A stretch of DNA of 37,674 nucleotides, taken from contig FR882088.1 in assembly GCA_000434915.1 (NCBI GenBank), positions 128,218 to 165,891 on the forward strand, read 5' to 3'. Within the stretch, counting starts at the first letter, position 1; the number at the start of each line of letters is the position of its first letter. Origin of the DNA: Ruminococcus sp. CAG:563. GTDB taxonomy: Bacteria; Bacillota; Clostridia; Oscillospirales; Acutalibacteraceae. The notes under the pieces are model-generated. The model worked only from the letters and a program-made list of their open reading frames with translations, ran no database searches and was not told the origin of the DNA. A program made the position numbers and the translations under genes. Shown piece by piece: positions 17,417-24,475 of this stretch.

Positions 17417-17445
17417 TTGCTTATTGGCAATGAATGATGTATAAT
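17417..17445 (+). promoter_or_regulatory. Sigma-A-type promoter for the acyltransferase gene
   Basis: A TTGCTT -35 box (17417-17422) and a perfect TATAAT -10 box (17440-17445) have the optimal 17 bp spacing. The leader to the ATG at 17532 is about 80 nt with no clear structure. Confidence 0.75.
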
Positions 17446-17531
17446 ACATAAAAGATTGCTCTCAATAGGGCGATTGGCAAAAGTGATAAACAATAAAAAG
17501 ATATTCAAAAACAGAAGGGTGAAGCCGACAT

Positions 17532-18647
17532 ATGGGCGATAAAATTACTTTTTCAAAAAAAGATACTTTGGTTGTCAAAGGCGTCGCAATTATTATAATG
17601 CTTTTTCATCACTGCTTTACAAGTGCGGACAGATATGCGGGTTATGACATTGTTTTTTCTTCGATAGGAGAAGCACTTACGGTTGAGATTGCATCTTTTT
17701 TTAAAATTTGTGTTGCAATATTTGTTTTTATATCAGGCTATGGAATATCTATCAGCTTATCAAAAATTCAATCTAACGATTTTGCCGGATATAAAAAGCA
17801 GTTAGCAAAAAGATATTTTTCACTTATGACAGTGTTTTGGTTTATTTATATTCTCGGACTTATATCATCTGCCATTATTAAACCCTCGATGTTGAATGTA
17901 TATAAAAAACCTTTTTGGTTAAATTGTGTCCTGCTTGCGTTTCTTGATTTTATGGGCGTTTCCGAGCTGTTTGGGACACCGACTCTAATTGGTACATGGT
18001 GGTATATGAGCCTTGCAATATTGATTGTTGCAATTATGCCTTTACTCTATCGTTTGTATAAAAAATTCGGTTGCTTGCCAATTATGATGTTGACCTTTCT
18101 TGTGTGCAACATTGTACATAGGGCGTACGAAGATAATGTGATTAACTTTGATATGGTTAGGTGGATTTTTACACTCGAGCTTGGAATGATTTGTGCCGAT
18201 AAAGACCTGCTTGCGAGAATCAAAGTTTTTCACATTGTAAAAAAGAGCAAGGTGTGGGATTATATCATAAAATTTATTGTTATGACGGCCGGGCTTGTTC
18301 TTTGCTTCTTCTTCAGACAGCGAAGCGTTTGGGCGATCGGTTATATCTGCGATGGTCTTGTTTCGGCATATGTTGTTTTGTATTGCTATGTTATACTTTG
18401 CGACATTCCGATCCTTAACAAGGTGCTTGGATTTCTCGGAAAGCATTCTTACAATATTTTTCTGTCGCATACATTCCTTAGGGGCTATTTTTTAAAGGAT
18501 TTTATCTACGGATTCAAATATCCGATAGTTATATTTATCGTTCTCCTTGCCTTATCTGTGATACTTTCACTTGCCATTGACCTTTTAAAGAAGTATTCGG
18601 GATATGATAAGCTTACCGGTAAACTGATGAAAGCGGTCTGTAAATAA
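17532..18647 (+). CDS. Acyltransferase family 3 membrane protein
   Basis: This 371-aa polytopic protein has about ten hydrophobic segments. The N-terminal DTLVVKGVAIIIMLFHHCF (residues 11-29) is typical of the Acyl_transf_3/OafA-like family, where a histidine in the first membrane helix takes part in acyl transfer. YGISISLSK and a FLGKHSYNIFLSH stretch near the C-terminus are also family-like. Members O-acetylate or acylate cell-surface sugars, peptidoglycan or polymers, and the acceptor cannot be told here. The gene has its own promoter and terminator and no neighbour from a polysaccharide cluster. The ATG at 17532 follows an AAGGGTGAAG site. Confidence 0.85.
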   Translation: MGDKITFSKKDTLVVKGVAIIIMLFHHCFTSADRYAGYDIVFSSIGEALTVEIASFFKICVAIFVFISGYGISISLSKIQSNDFAGYKKQLAKRYFSLMTVFWFIYILGLISSAIIKPSMLNVYKKPFWLNCVLLAFLDFMGVSELFGTPTLIGTWWYMSLAILIVAIMPLLYRLYKKFGCLPIMMLTFLVCNIVHRAYEDNVINFDMVRWIFTLELGMICADKDLLARIKVFHIVKKSKVWDYIIKFIVMTAGLVLCFFFRQRSVWAIGYICDGLVSAYVVLYCYVILCDIPILNKVLGFLGKHSYNIFLSHTFLRGYFLKDFIYGFKYPIVIFIVLLALSVILSLAIDLLKKYSGYDKLTGKLMKAVCK

Positions 18648-18724
18648 ATTATATTAAATAGTGTTATAAGATGGACAAACGGCATTTAAAAATGATTTTT
18701 AATATACAAAAGATATATTTATAA

Positions 18725-18768
18725 TAAAAACGCAGCATATACCGTTTCGGTGAATATGCTGCGTTTTG
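18725..18768. terminator. Bidirectional terminator between convergent genes
   Basis: AAAACGCAGCATAT and ATATGCTGCGTTTT are perfect inverted repeats around a 13-nt loop. They have A-rich and T-rich flanks, so they can stop transcripts from both sides. The plus-strand acyltransferase and the minus-strand 178-aa gene converge here. The rest of 18648-18785 shows no gene. Confidence 0.85.
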
Positions 18769-18785
18769 CTATTTTATTTCATTTA

Positions 18786-19322
18786 TTAAAGGACAAAAAT
18801 TCCTACGAGGGTCAGGGCGATCCAAACAAGGAGGCTGAGACCGTTCTTTTCAAGCCATGCGGAAACGATAAAGTAAACGGACGGAATGAAAGCGAAAATC
18901 TTTGCGAAGATGTTTGTCTTTTGTCCTTTGCCATAGAGAAGATCCCAGTTATTAAGTGCGTCCTCATAAAGCGGAGCATTGTTGCACATCAGCGAAACTC
19001 CGATATAATAGAGAGCAACGCAGAACCAAAAGGCAACCGTATCCGTACCGGCTTTCATATAGAAAAGACCGAGATATCCGCCGACAAGCATGCCGTAGCC
19101 GAAAAGACGGTTCATCATGCCGGGAAGATAGTTAATGAAGAAAGTGACTGCCTTAGTCTTTGTAAAGTCGTGCTCAACGTGACCGCACAGCTCCGTTGCC
19201 TGAAGATAACGGGCGTCGGAAACGGGAACGCCGAGAATTCGGCAGAAAAGATGCTCCCAGAAGCCTTTAAGAATCGAGCCGATAACGGTGATATACTTTG
19301 TAATTACATAAACTATTGTCAT
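18786..19322 (-). CDS. Uncharacterised small membrane protein
   Basis: The protein has 178 aa and I do not recognise the family. Hydrophobic stretches lie at about 2-18, 72-90, 95-113, 138-156 and 161-178. Polar residues within or next to membrane stretches look conserved in character: ELCGHVEHDF (44-53) and LMCNNAPLYEDALNNW (111-126). These could bind metal or ligand, but no HExxH or other known protease motif is present. The ATG overlaps the stop of the upstream zinc-ribbon/TPR gene by 4 nt, so the two are translationally coupled and probably form a complex. A terminator follows on the 3' side. Confidence 0.7.
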   Translation of the reverse strand: MTIVYVITKYITVIGSILKGFWEHLFCRILGVPVSDARYLQATELCGHVEHDFTKTKAVTFFINYLPGMMNRLFGYGMLVGGYLGLFYMKAGTDTVAFWFCVALYYIGVSLMCNNAPLYEDALNNWDLLYGKGQKTNIFAKIFAFIPSVYFIVSAWLEKNGLSLLVWIALTLVGIFVL

Positions 19323-20914
19323 GATATCTCACCCGATCCTTTCATGAATATATCCTCAAAGGTGATGTCGCCCTTGATGCACTTCTTAACAGAGTCGCTT
19401 AATTCCATATTGTTCTGCTTGAACATCGCTTCAACCTCTTCATACGTCTTTGTATCGTCGCAGATGAAGCAGATAAGAGCAACGGTGTTTGCTGTCTGAA
19501 TTGAAAGCTGCTGGTTTTGAGCTGCAATTTCATACGACTGCTTGATTGCTTCGAGCGCATTCTCCTTGTCACTCTTGAGGAGATATGCAATAGCCTGCTG
19601 ACGGTAGATTTCGGAATCCGAGCCTGCAACAATACCCTTGCGGCAAATTTCAATAGCCTCATCGAGCTTGTTCTGACGGCGGAGAACCTCAGCCTTTGTG
19701 CTGTAATAGTCAATTCCGTCAGGATTTGCCTTACGCATTTCCTCACACATCTTGTCGGCGGAATCAAGGTCATTCTTTTCGATATAAACCTTGACTGCGT
19801 AATAATATGCCGACGCATCGTTGACATTCAGCTCCGTTGCAATCTTGGAAAGCTCAAGCACCTTGTCATATTTCTTATACTGCCATGCCATACCCATGTA
19901 GTTCTGGAGATACAGATATCCGTACTCACCGGATATCTTGTATGCATTGTCGATAAATCCGAGAGCAGTCTTGCTGTCCTTGTTTGCATAATAAGCAAGC
20001 ATGAACTTGTAATATTCCATGAGGCCCTTTTCAATATCGGTATCTACCTTATAGGAATCAAAGAACTTGATACCTTCGTCATATTTAACGTCGTAGGTTC
20101 CGTCCTCTTTCGCAACAGCAAATTCGGTTTTCATTTTTTGATCAAGCGAGGTTGCGATAGCATCAACGGATTTGATTGCATTGTAAAGCTTCTTGATGTT
20201 CGCATTTCTCGGCTGGTCAAGCTCGCCGTCGGCATAATACTTGTCAACCGCCTCAACAAAGGTCTGACGGTCGGTGGCGTTGATCGTCATGTTATGAACG
20301 TAGGTTTCAAGGATAAGGTGAGTTGCTTTTTCTCCCTCCGTGAACCAGTCCTGATTGGTTGCATTTGAATTGATACCCTTTATAACGGCGTTAACTCCGC
20401 TGTTGAGCTTATCCGTTGCGTCAAAAGCCTCGCTGCAAAGGTTGAGAGCGTCGTTGTATCTCTTTTCGGAAATGCACTGCTCCGCCTTGTAAAGCTTTGA
20501 GGATACGGTAACCGTTGAGGTTGCAACGAAATAGCCAAGTGCGGCCACGATAACCATAACAAAGGCGAGAATGATATGGCCTACACCGTAGTTCGTTCTC
20601 AAAAATTTTGCACGGCACGCATTGCAGTAAAGATCGCTCGGGCTGTTGCCCCTTTCCTTTCCGCAAACGATGCAAAGTCCGTCATCGTCGGGATTTGAAG
20701 CCGGCACTTCTTCTTCCTTCTCTGTTTCGTTTTCCTCCGGTTCTTCGGCAGGCTGCTCAACGACCTTTTCCTCCGTCTCCTGCAAATCGTCAAGCGTTAT
20801 GTTGCTTGTGTCGGTCTGCGGAACGGCGGCGTCCCAGTCCCAGCTCGCGGAAGTTTCCTCGGGTTCTTTCGGCAGGGTTTCATCCGTTAAGGATTTCTCT
20901 TTATCTTCTGCCAA
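19319..20914 (-). CDS. Zinc ribbon-TM-TPR membrane protein, TTG start
   Basis: The protein has 531 aa. An acidic Glu/Pro-rich N-terminal region (1-80) is followed by one zinc ribbon (C81, C84, C97, C100), a membrane segment (111-132) and a long helical region with several TPR-like repeats (about 140-515, for example the YLYLQNYMGMAWQYKKYDKVLEL stretch in parts). The TPR part would lie outside the membrane if the acidic N-terminus is cytosolic. I chose the TTG at 20914 because AGGAGG lies 7 nt upstream, whereas the in-frame ATG at 20959 has no ribosome site and would add an unlikely Leu-rich stretch. No enzymatic domain is seen. TPRs suggest scaffold work with the coupled small membrane protein. 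It is divergent from infC. Confidence 0.75.
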   Translation of the reverse strand: MAEDKEKSLTDETLPKEPEETSASWDWDAAVPQTDTSNITLDDLQETEEKVVEQPAEEPEENETEKEEEVPASNPDDDGLCIVCGKERGNSPSDLYCNACRAKFLRTNYGVGHIILAFVMVIVAALGYFVATSTVTVSSKLYKAEQCISEKRYNDALNLCSEAFDATDKLNSGVNAVIKGINSNATNQDWFTEGEKATHLILETYVHNMTINATDRQTFVEAVDKYYADGELDQPRNANIKKLYNAIKSVDAIATSLDQKMKTEFAVAKEDGTYDVKYDEGIKFFDSYKVDTDIEKGLMEYYKFMLAYYANKDSKTALGFIDNAYKISGEYGYLYLQNYMGMAWQYKKYDKVLELSKIATELNVNDASAYYYAVKVYIEKNDLDSADKMCEEMRKANPDGIDYYSTKAEVLRRQNKLDEAIEICRKGIVAGSDSEIYRQQAIAYLLKSDKENALEAIKQSYEIAAQNQQLSIQTANTVALICFICDDTKTYEEVEAMFKQNNMELSDSVKKCIKGDITFEDIFMKGSGEIS

Positions 20915-21051
20915 GGGAATTCCTCCTAACTTATTATATAATAATAACAATAATAACACAGTTTAAAGCGAAATTCAATTATGTGTTGCAAAATTTACAG
21001 AATGATAATATATTTATTTTAAAGGAAGCCCAAAAAGATTGCAAAAAGCTA

Positions 21052-21080
21052 TTGACAAAAGGCGTATAGGGTGATAAAAT
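21052..21080 (+). promoter_or_regulatory. Promoter of the infC-rpmI-rplT operon
   Basis: A consensus TTGACA (21052-21057) and TAAAAT (21075-21080) are separated by 17 bp. A strong promoter fits a ribosomal protein operon. It leaves a leader of about 150 nt before infC. Confidence 0.85.
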
Positions 21081-21094
21081 ACTCACACAACAAA

Positions 21095-21214
21095 GTGGAA
21101 TGGTTCGTTCCCACCTTAACGGTTTCGTCCGTGCGGTCAATAATTTGCGGGATTTTCCCGGTAGATTTATGCGCACGGATAGGTTCGTTCCCATCCGTGC
21201 TTTGATTTTATTAT
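21095..21214 (+). promoter_or_regulatory. Structured infC leader with terminator-like hairpin (L20 leader candidate)
   Basis: The leader holds two copies of GGTTCGTTCCCA (21102-21113 and 21182-21193), each in the apex of a hairpin with a GG-UUCGUU-CC top. The second hairpin has GCACGGAT (21173-21180) pairing with ATCCGTGC (21193-21200), followed by TTTGATTTTATTATT, a terminator-like end just before the infC ribosome site. TCCGTGC at 21128-21134 can pair with GCACGGA at 21173-21179 instead, giving a mutually exclusive antiterminator. Firmicute infC operons are known to be controlled by L20 through leader RNA. That this is the same system is inference. Confidence 0.6.
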
Positions 21215-21237
21215 TGAGCATTTGGAGGTGCTTGAAC

Positions 21238-21756
21238 ATCGCTACGAAAGAAACTCAAATCAACGAAGAGATCCGTGACAAGGAAGTCAGAGTGATCGAT
21301 TCGGACGGAACTCAGCTCGGCGTTATGCCGATTGCAGAGGCTATGCGTCTCGCAGATGAAAAGAACACAGACCTTGTAAAGATCGCTCCGCAGGCCAAGC
21401 CGCCTGTCTGTAAGATCATGGATTACGGCAAGTATCGCTTTGAACAGGCAAAGCGTGAAAAGGAAGCCAAAAAGAACCAGAGAGTTATTGAGATCAAAGA
21501 GGTTCGTCTGTCGCTCAACATTGATACGCACGATTTTGAGACAAAGGCTAACCAAGCCATCAAGTTCCTTAAAAGCGGTAACCGAGTTAAGGTTTCAATC
21601 CGTTTCAGAGGCCGTGAAATGGCTCATCCCGAAAACGGACTTGTCACCATGAGCAAATTCGCCGAAGCCGTCAGTGAGTACGGCACCGTCGAGAAGCCGG
21701 CTAAGCTTGAGGGACGTTCAATGCTGATGTTCATCGCAGCCAAATCATCCAAGTAA
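21238..21756 (+). CDS. infC: Translation initiation factor IF-3, apparent AUC start
   Basis: The 172-aa factor binds the 30S subunit, checks start-codon pairing and blocks early 50S joining. It begins xATKETQINEEIRDKEVRVI, the standard clostridial N-terminus. The N-domain covers about 1-80 and the C-domain (IKEVRLSLNIDTHDFETK onward, in parts) about 85-172. No ATG, GTG or TTG is well placed: GGAGG (21224-21228) is 9 nt before ATC at 21238, while an in-frame TTG at 21232 is only 3 nt away. infC in other bacteria uses AUU or similar rare starts so that IF-3 represses its own synthesis, and an AUC start fits that rule. It is the first gene of the operon, with rpmI following 20 nt later. Confidence 0.93.
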   Translation: MATKETQINEEIRDKEVRVIDSDGTQLGVMPIAEAMRLADEKNTDLVKIAPQAKPPVCKIMDYGKYRFEQAKREKEAKKNQRVIEIKEVRLSLNIDTHDFETKANQAIKFLKSGNRVKVSIRFRGREMAHPENGLVTMSKFAEAVSEYGTVEKPAKLEGRSMLMFIAAKSSK

Positions 21757-21776
21757 TTCATAAGGAGGAAAAAACC

Positions 21777-21974
21777 ATGCCTAAAATTAAAACACACAGC
21801 GGTGCAAAGAAGCGCTTTAAGATGTCTAAGAACGGTAAGCCAATCAGAGGACATGCTAACAAGTCTCACATCCTCAACAAAAAGACGACCAAGCGTAAGA
21901 GAGGTCTCCGCCAGACAGTCGTTGCAGATACAACGAACGTTAAGCAGATCAAGCGTTTGATCCCGTACAAATAA
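21777..21974 (+). CDS. rpmI: Ribosomal protein L35
   Basis: The protein has 65 aa, the normal length, and is highly basic. It starts MPKIKTHSGAKKRFK and contains GHANKSHILNKK, both L35 signatures. It is a late-binding protein of the 50S subunit. An AAGGAGG site precedes the ATG. It sits in the conserved order infC-rpmI-rplT with short gaps. Confidence 0.97.
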   Translation: MPKIKTHSGAKKRFKMSKNGKPIRGHANKSHILNKKTTKRKRGLRQTVVADTTNVKQIKRLIPYK

Positions 21975-22011
21975 TTCAGATCGTTAAATTTAAAATTGGA
22001 GGTAAGTTACC

Positions 22012-22368
22012 ATGGCTCGTATTAAAGGCGCTACCATGTCTCGTAAGAGAAGAAATAAAGTAATGAAGATGGCTAAGGGCTACTACGGTTCAAAGTCAAG
22101 TCTTTTTAAAACAGCTAAGCAGGCAGTTATGAAATCAGGTCAGTATGCTTATGTAGGACGTAAGCAGAAGAAGAGAGATTTCCGCCGCCTTTGGATCACA
22201 AGAATTTCCGCAGCTTGCAAGCTCAACGGCATGAACTACTCAACATTCATGAACGGCCTTAACAAGGCAGGCATCACACTCAACAGAAAGATGCTTTCAG
22301 AGATCGCAATCGCCGATCCCGCTGCATTCACAGCTCTCACAGAGAAGGCTAAGGCAGCACTTAAATGA
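22012..22368 (+). CDS. rplT: Ribosomal protein L20
   Basis: The protein has 118 aa, as usual. It starts MARIKGATMSRKRRNKVMK and contains GYYGSKSSLFKTA, RDFRRLWITRISAA and FMNGLNKAGI, the L20 signature order. L20 nucleates 50S assembly by binding 23S rRNA, and in Firmicutes it also represses this operon by binding the leader RNA. A TTGGAGG site precedes the ATG. A terminator begins just after the stop. Confidence 0.97.
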   Translation: MARIKGATMSRKRRNKVMKMAKGYYGSKSSLFKTAKQAVMKSGQYAYVGRKQKKRDFRRLWITRISAACKLNGMNYSTFMNGLNKAGITLNRKMLSEIAIADPAAFTALTEKAKAALK

Positions 22369-22370
22369 AT

Positions 22371-22417
22371 AAAAATCACGCCCCTTTTTCGTTAAGGGGG
22401 CGTGAATTTGTCTTTTT
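22371..22417 (+). terminator. Intrinsic terminator after rplT
   Basis: TCACGCCCCTT and AAGGGGGCGTGA form a strong stem with a TTTTCGTT loop, followed by TTTGTCTTTTT. It ends the ribosomal operon. The following methylase frame is open through the hairpin, but its real start lies after it. Confidence 0.85.
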
Positions 22418-22475
22418 AGCGATACCTGTTTATCGCTTATTTCTGCAAGATTTTTGCCCGAAAGGAGCTTTGAGC

Positions 22476-23261
22476 GTGGATATTTTAACGTCGAAAACCA
22501 ACGAAAAAATAAGGTCTGCGGTTGCCGTGCGTGACAGTTCAAAGACCCGTCGGGAAAGCAAAACTTTTTTCCTTGAGGGTGCAAGGCTCTGCTCGGACGC
22601 CGCCGAAAACGGAATCGCAATTTACCGAACCTTTCTCAGCCGCACGGCTCAGGAAAAGTACGGCGAATATTGCAAGCGAATAACAGCAGCATCCGAGGAG
22701 GTCTACGGCATCTCGGACGAGGTTGCGGCAAAGCTTTCCGATACGCAGAATTCTCAGGGAATCTTTTGCATTTGCCGAGCCGAGAAATCGGCACAAGGCG
22801 TTGCCTTGAATAAAAACGGACGGTATCTGATGCTTGAAAATGTGCAGGATCCCTCAAATTTGGGAGCAATCAGCAGAACTGCCGAGGCTCTCGGAATTGA
22901 CGGTCTCATCGTTTGCGGCGGATGCGATATCTACAATCCCAAGGCACTCAGAGCTTCAATGGGCTCGGCTCTCAGGATGAACATAATCAGCCGTGCAAAC
23001 GCAGTTGAAACAATAAACGAAGCGAATGAAAACGGTATGCTTACTCTCGCTTCAACACCCGATAAAAACAGCGTGAAAATAACCGAGATCAACATGACCG
23101 GCGGAACGGTTTGTGTTGTCGGCAATGAGGGCAACGGCGTGACGCAGGAAACGATGAACGCATGCAAGATGAGAGTAACGATACCCATGGGCGGCAGGGC
23201 CGAATCGCTCAATGCCGGAACTGCGGCGGCAATACTTATCTGGGAGATGGTGAGAGAATGA
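22476..23261 (+). CDS. SpoU/TrmH-family RNA 2'-O-methyltransferase
   Basis: The protein has 261 aa. A small N-terminal substrate-binding domain (about 1-100, containing RRESKTFFLEGARLC) precedes the SPOUT knot domain (about 110-261). Motif 1 is NVQDPSNLGAISRTAEALG, motif 2 GNEGNGVT, and motif 3 IPMGGRAESLNAGTAAAI (SLN with Ser and Asn of the SAM-binding knot). Such enzymes methylate a ribose in 23S rRNA or tRNA, and the target nucleotide is unknown here. The GTG at 22476 is chosen because AAAGGAG lies 8 nt upstream. An in-frame ATG at 22365 overlaps rplT and crosses the terminator. Its stop overlaps the dprA start by 4 nt. Confidence 0.88.
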   Translation: MDILTSKTNEKIRSAVAVRDSSKTRRESKTFFLEGARLCSDAAENGIAIYRTFLSRTAQEKYGEYCKRITAASEEVYGISDEVAAKLSDTQNSQGIFCICRAEKSAQGVALNKNGRYLMLENVQDPSNLGAISRTAEALGIDGLIVCGGCDIYNPKALRASMGSALRMNIISRANAVETINEANENGMLTLASTPDKNSVKITEINMTGGTVCVVGNEGNGVTQETMNACKMRVTIPMGGRAESLNAGTAAAILIWEMVRE

Positions 23262-24463
23262 GCGATAAGCTTTACTGGGTGTGGGTGCAGAATGCTCTCG
23301 GAATATCGGCAAGCGTAAAATCGGATGAAATAGTTTCCTATTTCGGCAATGCGGAAAAGCTTTACTTTGCCGGTGCATATGAATGGAAGATTTCGGGTAT
23401 ATTTACAAACGGACAGATAAACAAGCTCAAGTCAACATCTCTTGACGGTGCAAAACGAATTGTTGCGGAATGCGAAAAATATAAAATCAAAATTGTAACC
23501 CCTGACGACGAAAATTATCCGTCTATGCTTTTCAAGCTGCCTAATTTACCGCTGGTGCTTTATGTACGCGGAGATTTAGACTGTTTGAAAAACAAAATCA
23601 CGGTTGCAATGGTCGGCGCAAGAGAAGCAAGCGATATCGGCGTGAGAATTGCACGGTCGCTTTCGGCATCGCTGAGTCGATCGGGTGCTGTTGTAATAAG
23701 CGGCGCGGCAAAGGGTATTGACAGTGCGGCTCATACGGGAGCACTCAATGTCGGAGCAAAGACTGTGGCCGTTCTCGGCTGTGGATTCGGAACGGATTAT
23801 CTTCCCGAAAACGAACCGCTCAGGCGAGAAATTGCTCACCACGGCGCACTTGTTACGGAATATCCGCCGAGGACTCCCGCCTTCGGCCACAATTTCCCGT
23901 TCAGAAACCGTATTATTTCGGGTCTTTCCTACGGAACGATTGTTATCGAAGCGAATGAGAGAAGCGGATCGCTGAGAACCGTTAATCATGCTATCGAGCA
24001 GGGCAGAGATGTTTTTGCCGTGCCGGGCGATATAACCTCGAGCATGAACATGGGCACTAACAAGCTTCTGCGTGACGGAGCAAAGCCCGTTTTCAATGCG
24101 ATGGATGTTCTCGAGGAATATGCCGAGAGATATCCCGATATGCTTGATATCGACAAGATTGAAGCTGTTCTCACAACCGAGCCGGAGAGTGTCAAAACCG
24201 TAACGGCGAAAAAAGATAAGGTCAAAAAGAAAGAGAATACGGAAACGGAGGAGACAAAGCCTTTTGTCAAGTCTGCCGTTCCGAACAACATAAGCGAAAA
24301 GGCACGACTTATTTTCGATGCCTTTTCGGAAGAAACCATGCAGGCGGAGGAGCTTATCCTCAGAACGAAGCTCAGTACGGTCGATTTCCTTTCGGCGATG
24401 ACGGAGCTTGAAATTCTCGGATATATCGAGCCTCTTGCAGGCAAAAACTACAAACTTAAATAG
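23258..24463 (+). CDS. dprA: DNA-processing protein DprA
   Basis: The 401-aa protein loads RecA on incoming single-stranded DNA during transformation. A helical N-terminal domain (1-100) precedes the Rossmann-like core: MVGAREASDIGVRIA, GAAKGIDSAAHTGAL, TVAVLGCG, FPFRNRIISGLSYGTIVIEA, SGSLRTVNHAIEQGRDVFAVPG. After a charged linker, a C-terminal winged helix (about 340-401) ends the protein. The ATG at 23258 overlaps the methylase stop (ATGA). An upstream in-frame ATG at 23162 would lie deep in the methylase. Other competence genes are not in the window. The dprA-topA order is the common Firmicute arrangement. Confidence 0.95.
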   Translation: MSDKLYWVWVQNALGISASVKSDEIVSYFGNAEKLYFAGAYEWKISGIFTNGQINKLKSTSLDGAKRIVAECEKYKIKIVTPDDENYPSMLFKLPNLPLVLYVRGDLDCLKNKITVAMVGAREASDIGVRIARSLSASLSRSGAVVISGAAKGIDSAAHTGALNVGAKTVAVLGCGFGTDYLPENEPLRREIAHHGALVTEYPPRTPAFGHNFPFRNRIISGLSYGTIVIEANERSGSLRTVNHAIEQGRDVFAVPGDITSSMNMGTNKLLRDGAKPVFNAMDVLEEYAERYPDMLDIDKIEAVLTTEPESVKTVTAKKDKVKKKENTETEETKPFVKSAVPNNISEKARLIFDAFSEETMQAEELILRTKLSTVDFLSAMTELEILGYIEPLAGKNYKLK

Positions 24464-24475
24464 GATGATGCATTT

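Noticed and set aside
19517..20368. 283-codon plus-strand open frame
   Set aside because: It is antisense to the zinc ribbon-TPR gene, whose frame has clear domains; the antisense product is Leu/Val/Cys-rich with no motif and no ribosome site.
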